Assembly (NCBI GenBank): GCA_016223085.1
Contig: JACRPS010000006.1
Location: 1-64,000, forward strand
Direction of reading: 5' to 3'
Origin: Chloroflexota bacterium
Lineage (GTDB): Bacteria; Chloroflexota; Anaerolineae; Aggregatilineales; Phototrophicaceae
Length of the DNA stretch: 64,000 nt
This document shows, one piece after another, positions 59,401 to 64,000 of this stretch (position 1 is its first letter; every line of letters begins with the position of its first letter). The notes under the pieces are model-generated. The model was not told the DNA's origin and did no database searches. It saw only the letters and a program-made list of their open reading frames with translations. Made by a program: the position numbers and the translations under genes.

Positions 59401-59611
59401 GCTGGCGAAACGGCGCGAAATCGTGCGCAATCTGGCGATCAACTTCCAGCGTGTGGCCGAACTGGTCGTTATCATCACCGAGCAGGGCAACGCGAAGGCG
59501 CTGGACGACAACACGCTGGGGCGCAAGCTGGACGAGAGCCGCCAGCAGCCGCGCAACACGCTGGAATTCTACCGCTTCGTTCACGGCTACTTCAAGCAGC
59601 GCACGCGGTAA
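56438..59611 (+). CDS. Large protein of unknown function, possibly GAP1-N-like at its start
   Basis: A 1057-residue soluble protein, GTG start at 56438. The first about 250 residues (FYYGQLVREGKPDGELRLL, GAWALVRGKQHVPFVLVQS, LPPSARFGVTFATH) resemble GAP1-N, the N-terminal domain of GTPase-associated protein 1 in bacterial conflict modules; this is a pattern match only. The rest is alpha-helical and Leu/Ala-rich with no motif I recognise (PLTMAYIGALEGHEW, then VRQAKEEDARRAVNTFG), perhaps an alpha-solenoid. No transmembrane segment. No GTPase or other system component lies next to it. Ends with a helical tail FVHGYFKQRTR. Confidence 0.6.
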   Translation: MAAVNYELEHFYYGQLVREGKPDGELRLLASSSGVKSEHVAEAVKQALLPPQLGAPRGAWALVRGKQHVPFVLVQSALGEAGQSILHYVIAPPEMLRAMGGNLMALMRVVDDRLPVYTEPGKKLLPLVLPPADAPSAETQIDDILNLMSCTRNRIDTIQSLLSAIVQGVPLVVQGAPPELETRVRFVQGLLALLPPSARFGVTFATHSLPTTKLDAQIRFLPDEMALADALIYNWADGTISGSNVDDGYSRFISSQLRLDADLVIQQTRRLTAVAAWRIKRGDRLADALGYAAYRFKIDEALLNNQPVESAEVSKILAEDPTLPDDLRVAYARHVLAFALALGDMQPAEPVAIMLRQHPDLDRVLRTQFNDAVSEGKAGLVYDTLSRWLANPLGPVGTGWVDVTHRAAIAHMETLVQSRDVRAINRFLEEIHHASPGVQVGGMVPRLIELALPLSLTDEDLNLTVFLLAINYLDSDRLRNLLASERFTARLPLSLSRLTPYLTGSDPGMAPAGLLMDTASAFGDDWRDLVLIRLAEAAVMARRPDLVDTPALAGLVRLLPLPLGLQYSQVLAWIAKNLSTDEALPRLEDPGPTYLLQILLSTGAYAELASEMLHQARLLYPGDKQADYVAVVRRLFAETPMNTDQVPVALETITNSGIKALPLTMAYIGALEGHEWSSALDPVAEAATRLLFENQEIISVIQPTAMIALLKFHIKRKDVSNTIRVGGLLAQVASRAGSQGIGIVGRMYKLMDWDDKVKLAGLELLRRYVRQAKEEDARRAVNTFGREFGTVIQQPLEATFAVRRMMGGVDLPTYAEFLHITGDFLYDTAAAYSDPKRLPTLGSLMNDLDSMPGGLTDDDRRAIMRELLGLGRAIVVLGDFQLANRPRDGKQIENLLAGKADPVSALDVFWVMGGYLTKGKRYPLRLKPPSSVSTHTLGERSAPTLKEQVEIINGLLRSLIRAFPPDRRVSVRAAAIRNELESLWGDLPLAKRREIVRNLAINFQRVAELVVIITEQGNAKALDDNTLGRKLDESRQQPRNTLEFYRFVHGYFKQRTR

Positions 59612-59633
59612 GGCAGAAAAACACGATGATGGT

Positions 59634-59655
59634 GGACATGGCGTTGCCATGTTCC
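59634..59655. repeat. Degenerate palindrome (family A-like)
   Basis: GGACATGGC-GTT-GCCATGTTCC, 22 nt after the large gene's stop. Similar in core to copy 1. It could end the transcript. The rest of 59656-59870 shows nothing. Confidence 0.45.
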
Positions 59656-59870
59656 GGCGCATTTGTGGGATACGCTTTAAAATTGTCTGGCTTCCGGAAA
59701 TTCACCGCCACGCTGGCAAGTACAACCCGCCCACCAGCAAGCGGGTGTGTAAATCATCCACAACCTGGTTGTCCCGGTACGCTAAAATTCGGCGTTGTAT
59801 AGATAATGCAGTACAGCGGCCTTTGCCGCCAACCGGTTGACACCACTGCGTTTCTGTGATAAGTTATGGT

Positions 59871-59911
59871 TAACATGTTACCGTTAACACACGGCTCGTT
59901 GGTCATATAGT
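59871..59911 (+). promoter_or_regulatory. Promoter with palindromic operator for the LacI gene
   Basis: TTAACA (59884-59889), 16 nt, TATAGT (59906-59911), each five of six to consensus. Just upstream, TAACATGTTA (59871-59880) is a perfect 10-bp palindrome flanked by GGT and CC. It is a natural operator for autoregulation. An upstream TTGACA at 59837 has no good -10. Confidence 0.5.
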
Positions 59912-60001
59912 ATGGGTTGCTGTCCGGGGTAGATAGCACCCGGTTGCACAGACATTTATTTGCGGGTGGGCTGTCCCTGTCCACTGAATTGAGGCTGCGG
60001 C

Positions 60002-61012
60002 ATGAGCACCATTGGCGATGTGGCAAAACGCGCGGGTGTGTCGGCGATGACCGTGTCGCGGGTGATTAACAATTCCGGTTACATCAGCCAGGAAACGCGC
60101 GAACGGGTGGAACAGGCTATCGCCGAACTGGGTTACGTGCCGAATGCGCTCGCCCGCAGTTTACGCTTCAAACAGACCAAAACCCTGGCACTGGTGCTGA
60201 CGGACATCACCAACCCTTTCTTCACCACCATCGCGCGCGGCGTGGAAGACACGGCCAGCGAACAGGGCTTCAGCGTTATTTTCTGCAACACCGACGAATC
60301 GAAGGACGACGAGTCCGAATACCTCAACGTGCTGGTGCAGAAGCAGGTGGACGGTGTGCTGCTGGTCCCGGCGGCATCATCACCGGCCTCGGTAGCCTTC
60401 CTGCACGAGCGCGGCGTGCCGTTTGTGGTGCTGGACCGGCGCATCCCGGGCGTGAGCGTGGACACCGTGCGCTGCGACACGGACCAGGGCGCCTATCAAC
60501 TGGTCTGCCATTTGCTCGACCTGGGACACCGCCGGATTGCGATTTTAAGCGGGCCGGCTGCCGTGACCACCGCCGCCGACCGCGTATCCGGCTACCGGCG
60601 GGCGCTGGCAGAAGCGGGCATCCGCGAGGAAGCGGTTTACTACGGTGGCTTCACCGTCGAAGGCGGCTACCAGATGGCCCGCCAGGCGTTGGCGGTCACG
60701 CCCCGCCCCACCGCCCTGTTTGCCGCCAACAACTTCATCGCTATCGGCGCGCTGCGGGCGCTGCACGAGGCCGGGCTGCGCGTGCCGGAAGATATGTCGG
60801 TAGTCGCGTTTGACGATCTGCCGCCGGCGTTTGTGATTGCCCCGTTTCTCACGGTCGTCGGCCAGCCGGCGTATGATATGGGCTGCCAGGCCACGCTGCT
60901 GCTGCTCGACCGGCTGGCGGGTAAAGGCGACGGTGAGCCGCAGGAGATCATTCTACCGACCGAGTTGATCGTGCGCCGGTCGAGCGCGCCGCCCTGTGAC
61001 CCCACCCCCTAA
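60002..61012 (+). CDS. LacI family transcriptional regulator
   Basis: A 336-residue regulator. TIGDVAKRAGVSAMTVSRVIN is the helix-turn-helix with the YVPNALARSLR hinge helix; residues about 60-330 are the periplasmic-binding-like sugar domain (LALVLTDITNPFFTTIARG). The C-terminal DPTP and its stop codon are written in the family B repeat that follows. It lies directly before an aldo/keto reductase and an FGGY kinase, which it probably controls in response to a sugar or polyol. Confidence 0.93.
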   Translation: MSTIGDVAKRAGVSAMTVSRVINNSGYISQETRERVEQAIAELGYVPNALARSLRFKQTKTLALVLTDITNPFFTTIARGVEDTASEQGFSVIFCNTDESKDDESEYLNVLVQKQVDGVLLVPAASSPASVAFLHERGVPFVVLDRRIPGVSVDTVRCDTDQGAYQLVCHLLDLGHRRIAILSGPAAVTTAADRVSGYRRALAEAGIREEAVYYGGFTVEGGYQMARQALAVTPRPTALFAANNFIAIGALRALHEAGLRVPEDMSVVAFDDLPPAFVIAPFLTVVGQPAYDMGCQATLLLLDRLAGKGDGEPQEIILPTELIVRRSSAPPCDPTP

Positions 61013-61090
61013 CCTCCTCCCCGAATTCAGGGATGGGGAAAACTTCTGTCCTGCCCCTCCCCCGAATTCGGGGGAGGCTGGGAGGGGGTC
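61000..61090. repeat. Repeat family B, copy 3
   Basis: ACCCCACCCCCTAACCTCC, CCCCGAATTCAGGGATGGGG and CCTCCCCCGAATTCGGGGGAGG. The last is a perfect palindrome centred on GAATTC. It overlaps the end of LacI and fills the gap to the aldo/keto reductase gene. Confidence 0.8.
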
Positions 61091-61126
61091 ATATTAACAT
61101 TTCTGCGTTAAGAAGGAGCATACTGA

Positions 61127-62167
61127 ATGGACTCGCATTCTCCTCGCCCGCTGGTAGCTGATGCTGTTAACCCCGCCCAGGTTCCCACTCGCACCCTATA
61201 TACCGGCGCAAAAGTCCCTGCCGTTGGCCTGGGCACATTTGGCTCGGACCGTTTCTCCGGCGAAGCGATTGCCGAAGCGGTGAAAGGCGCGATTGAAGCC
61301 GGCTATCGCCACGTTGACTGCGCCGCCGTCTACAGCAACGAACACCTGATTGGCTATGCCCTGAAGGAAGCGATGGCAGGCGGCGTCCGGCGGGAAGACC
61401 TGTGGATTACGTCCAAGCTGTGGAACGACAAACACGACGAAAAGGACGTGATTCCGGCCTGCGAAAAGTCGCTGAAAGATTTGCAGTTGGATTATCTTGA
61501 CCTGTACCTGATTCACTGGCCGTTCCCGAATTACCACGCGCCCGGTGTGGACGTCAGTTCGCGTGACCCGCGCGCGAAGCCGTACATCCACGAGAACTAC
61601 ATGAAAACCTGGCGGCAGTTGGAAAAACTGGTCAAGATGGGGCTGGTTCGGCACATCGGCACGTCAAACATGACCATCCCCAAGCTGAAGCTGGTGCTGC
61701 GTGACGCTGAGATCAAGCCCGCCGCCAACGAGATGGAACTGCATCCACACTTCCAGCAGCCGGAATTGTTCCGGTTTGTGGTGGATAACGGCATCGTGCC
61801 CATCGGCTTTTCGCCCATCGGTTCGCCGCAGCGGCCAGACCGTGACAAAACCCCGGACGATACGGTAGACATCGAAGACCCGGTGATCGTCCGCATTGCG
61901 CAACGGCTGAACGTGCATCCGGCGGTGGTATGCATCAAGTGGGCGGTGCAGCGCGGCCAGGTGCCGATTCCGTTTGCGGTCAAGCGTGAGCAGTACGTCA
62001 GCAACCTGCGCGCCGCCGTGACCGAGCCGCTGACCGATGACGACATGCAGGCCATCGCCAGCATTGATAAAAACTGCCGTCTCATCAAAGGGCAGGTCTT
62101 CCTGTGGAAGGACAATCAAAGCTGGGAAGACCTGTGGGACGTGAACGGCGAGATTACCCCGGCGTAA
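61127..62167 (+). CDS. Aldo/keto reductase
   Basis: A 346-residue NADPH-dependent reductase. VPAVGLGTFGSDRFSG starts the barrel; AGYRHVDCAAVYSNE holds the catalytic Asp and Tyr, WITSKLWNDKH the Lys, and YLIHWPFPNY the His. The IPFAVKREQYVSNLRA end loop is the cofactor motif. It is somewhat longer than usual, with an N-terminal extension of about 25 residues. AAGAAGGAGC precedes ATG 61127. In one operon with a sugar kinase it may reduce an aldose to its polyol or reverse (inference). Confidence 0.9.
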   Translation: MDSHSPRPLVADAVNPAQVPTRTLYTGAKVPAVGLGTFGSDRFSGEAIAEAVKGAIEAGYRHVDCAAVYSNEHLIGYALKEAMAGGVRREDLWITSKLWNDKHDEKDVIPACEKSLKDLQLDYLDLYLIHWPFPNYHAPGVDVSSRDPRAKPYIHENYMKTWRQLEKLVKMGLVRHIGTSNMTIPKLKLVLRDAEIKPAANEMELHPHFQQPELFRFVVDNGIVPIGFSPIGSPQRPDRDKTPDDTVDIEDPVIVRIAQRLNVHPAVVCIKWAVQRGQVPIPFAVKREQYVSNLRAAVTEPLTDDDMQAIASIDKNCRLIKGQVFLWKDNQSWEDLWDVNGEITPA

Positions 62168-62171
62168 ACCA

Positions 62172-63728
62172 ATGGCGCACCGAACCATCATCACCGTAGA
62201 CGTGGGCACGTCCAGCACCAAAACGGCGCTGTGGGACGACGCCGGCGCGCTGCTGGCGGAAGCGTCGGCGGCCTACACACTGCACCGGCCTGACCCGCTG
62301 CGGGCGGAAATTGACGGCGATGTGTGGTGGCAGGCGGTTTGCACAACGATCCGGCAGGTGATGGCACAAAGCGGCACGAACCCGCGCGACGTGGCCGGCA
62401 TCGGCGTGGACGGCGTCGGCTGGACGCTGCTGCCGGTTGACCGCAGCGGCGACCCACTGCACCGGGCGCTGATCTGGCTCGACCGCCGCGCCGAAGATGA
62501 AACACGCTGGCTGCGGTCGCTGCCGGACGCCGAAAAGCTGGTCAATCTCGCCGCCAATCCGCTGGATGCGGCCTACATCACACCCAAGCTGCTGTGGCTG
62601 AAGAATCATCACCCGGAGGTATTCGAACCCACACACCAGTTTTTGACCGCCTCCGGCTTCATCGTGGGGCGGTTCACCGGCGAATTCACCTGTGATTACA
62701 CCCAGGCGTATGGCTATCACTGCTTCGACATTCGCAATGAGTGCTGGGACGCGGACACGGCGGCGCGGCTGGGTATTCCACTGGACAAACTGCCGCGCCT
62801 GTACCCCTGTACCGAGATCGTGGGCACGGTGACGGAACACGCAGCAGCAGACTGCGGCCTGGTTACGGGAATCCCGGTGATTGCGGGCTGTCTGGACGCG
62901 GCGTCCGGCGCGCTCGGCGCGGGGGTGACACGCGTGCAGCAGACCAACGAGCAGGGCGGGCAGGCCGGCGGCATGGCCGTTAGCCTCGATCACGTCGTTG
63001 TTGAGCCGCAGTTGATCTTCTCGCATCACGTGCTGCCGGGGCAGTATTTGCTGCAAGGGGGGACGGTCGGGGGCGGGACGCTCGGCTGGTTCCGCGACGT
63101 GCTGGGACAGGTTGAAAGCAATGAGGCGGCGCTCACCGGGCAGAGCGTGTTTGAGTTGTTTAGCCGTCAGGCCACTTTATCCCCGCCCGGCGCGCATGGG
63201 CTGATCTTCATCGCGTATATGGCCGGCGAACGCACGCCGCTGTGGAACAGCGCGGCGCGCGGCGTGTTCTTCGGGCTATCGTATGCCACCACCCGCGCCG
63301 ATTTACTGCGGGCGATCATGGAAGGCTGCGCCTTCGCCGTGTACGACAACGTGCAGATCGCCCGCGCGCACGGCGTGGTCATCACCGAATATCTGGGTTC
63401 TGGCGGGGCGACGCAAAGCGCCGTGTGGTGTCAGATCAAGGCGGATGTGTACGGCGCGCCGTTCATCGTCGCTCGCCGCGCCGACGGCGGCGAAGGCGGT
63501 CACAGTCTCGGCCTGTACGCGTTGGCGGCGTCGGCTGTTGGGTTATGCGACGACGCGGGCGCATGTGTCGAACGCCTGCTGCCGCAGCGCCAGGTGTTTG
63601 AACCGTCGCCGCAACGCCACGCGCTGTATCAGGATATTTTTCAGGTGTACCGGAACGTATCGCGCAAGCTGCTGGGTGATTTTGATGAGCTGGCCGCCGT
63701 GATGCAGCGGTATTCCCCGAACGGTTGA
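62172..63728 (+). CDS. FGGY-family carbohydrate kinase (xylulokinase-like)
   Basis: A 518-residue sugar kinase. TIITVDVGTSSTKTALWD is the phosphate-1 motif; the sugar-binding WLDRRAEDETRW and, in the second half, LIFIAYMAGERTPLWNSAARG and YLGSGGATQSAVWCQIKADV match the FGGY signature. GGEGGHSLGLYALA closes the ATP site. It starts 4 nt after the aldo/keto reductase stop. Xylulose is the most likely substrate by overall look; other ketoses or polyols are possible. The gene ends before a strong hairpin. Confidence 0.88.
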   Translation: MAHRTIITVDVGTSSTKTALWDDAGALLAEASAAYTLHRPDPLRAEIDGDVWWQAVCTTIRQVMAQSGTNPRDVAGIGVDGVGWTLLPVDRSGDPLHRALIWLDRRAEDETRWLRSLPDAEKLVNLAANPLDAAYITPKLLWLKNHHPEVFEPTHQFLTASGFIVGRFTGEFTCDYTQAYGYHCFDIRNECWDADTAARLGIPLDKLPRLYPCTEIVGTVTEHAAADCGLVTGIPVIAGCLDAASGALGAGVTRVQQTNEQGGQAGGMAVSLDHVVVEPQLIFSHHVLPGQYLLQGGTVGGGTLGWFRDVLGQVESNEAALTGQSVFELFSRQATLSPPGAHGLIFIAYMAGERTPLWNSAARGVFFGLSYATTRADLLRAIMEGCAFAVYDNVQIARAHGVVITEYLGSGGATQSAVWCQIKADVYGAPFIVARRADGGEGGHSLGLYALAASAVGLCDDAGACVERLLPQRQVFEPSPQRHALYQDIFQVYRNVSRKLLGDFDELAAVMQRYSPNG

Positions 63729-63786
63729 GGCTTCGGCTACCAGCATCTCCAAACCGCGCCGCAGAAGGGTTTGCAGGGGTGAGACG

Positions 63787-63814
63787 GTCGGGGTAAGACC
63801 AGCCTTACCCCGAC
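63787..63814. terminator. Perfect hairpin between convergent genes
   Basis: GTCGGGGTAAG-ACCAGC-CTTACCCCGAC, 11-bp perfect arms, between the kinase stop (63728) and the GAPDH stop (63826, minus strand). Probably a two-way terminator without U-tract. Confidence 0.7.
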
Positions 63815-63825
63815 GAGAATAGACC

Positions 63826-64000
63826 TTACTGCGCCAGGAAGGCGGCCATCTCCGCCAGCCGCGTGGCGTAGCCCATTTCGTTGTCGTACCAGGCAGCGAC
63901 CGACACCAGCGTGCCGTCCTGCACCTGCACCAATGGCAGGTCAATGATCGAGGAGTGCGGGTCGCCCATAATACGGGACGATGCCCATTCGTCTTCCAGC
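63826..64000 (-). CDS. gap: Glyceraldehyde-3-phosphate dehydrogenase, C-terminal end (partial)
   Basis: The minus strand reads LEDEWASSRIMGDPHSSIID, VQVQDGTLVSVAAWYDNEMGYATRLAE and stops at TAA 63828-63826. GDPHSSI and AWYDNE-GY are the conserved end of the GAPDH catalytic domain (WYDNEWGYS in most; here Met replaces Trp). The first two thirds lie outside the window. Glycolytic enzyme. Confidence 0.9.
   Translation of the reverse strand, partial: LEDEWASSRIMGDPHSSIIDLPLVQVQDGTLVSVAAWYDNEMGYATRLAEMAAFLAQ

Noticed and set aside
1-64000. tRNA and rRNA genes
   Set aside because: No cloverleaf-like segment with a T-loop GGTTCGAAT-type core and acceptor pairing, and no conserved rRNA stretch, was found by eye. 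A covariance-model scan would settle this.

Overview
The window looks like a chromosomal segment of a member of the Chloroflexota, probably Anaerolineae or a close relative. This is inferred from the sequence only. The grounds are a GC-rich, short-operon layout, secreted proteins with Pro/Thr/Glu/Ala-rich linkers rich in PEAT and PTPE words, Ser/Thr kinase-TPR proteins, DUF4349-type lipoproteins and several families of short palindromic repeats between genes. No rRNA, tRNA or CRISPR array was recognised. TGA is a normal stop here: it ends potB and the AraC gene within tight gene overlaps.

Layout. 1-5.6 kb: transposase tail, FG-GAP surface protein, Ca2+/H+ antiporter, hydrolase, SDR and a decayed gene. 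5.6-9.2 kb: acyl-CoA dehydrogenase, membrane protein, AraC/GyrI-like regulator and a translationally coupled glyoxalase. 9.2-13.9 kb: a complete spermidine/putrescine-type ABC operon (potB-potC-potD-potA order) behind a near-consensus promoter. 13.9-20.7 kb: minus-strand genes for a CoA-binding protein, two small envelope proteins, a sugar isomerase-like protein, a PIN toxin pair, a DUF1980 protein, an MFS pump and a lipoprotein. 20.8-27.8 kb: an MNT-HepT pair with hepT frameshifted, an MFS pump with a possible leader peptide, and a run in which two neighbouring genes (amine oxidase and GNAT) each carry one in-frame TGA. 27.9-32.9 kb: Gfo/Idh oxidoreductase, MntH with a DtxR/MntR-like operator, a heme-binding EB_dh-like protein with a CRP/FNR-like site, and a lipase-like hydrolase.

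32.9-44.1 kb is a signalling block. A Clp AAA+ ATPase, two AT-richer small genes that resemble a toxin tail and partner, a 1337-residue kinase-TPR protein and an FHA protein lie on the minus strand. A membrane Ser/Thr kinase is divergent, followed by a membrane-anchored ATPase. 44-49.9 kb: a fused double-permease ABC transporter with its ATPase, a DUF4349 lipoprotein, an archaeal-type P-loop kinase and an orphan DNA methyltransferase. 50-56.2 kb: hydantoinase/oxoprolinase subunits A and B, separated by about 2.5 kb holding a TolB-like protein and small toxin-antitoxin-like genes. 56.4-64 kb: a 1057-residue protein of unknown function, a LacI-aldo/keto reductase-FGGY kinase sugar cluster, and the end of GAPDH.

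The most notable signals are three. First, short palindromic repeats found all over the intergenic space also occur in frame inside both hydantoinase genes, twice in A and once in B, and another repeat family forms much of a lipoprotein signal peptide. Second, two adjacent genes are interrupted by TGA, in one case exactly where the neighbouring paralogue has TGG (Trp). Third, three other genes each carry a 1-nt frameshift at a short homopolymer. The second and third could be real decay or sequence error, which read data would settle.
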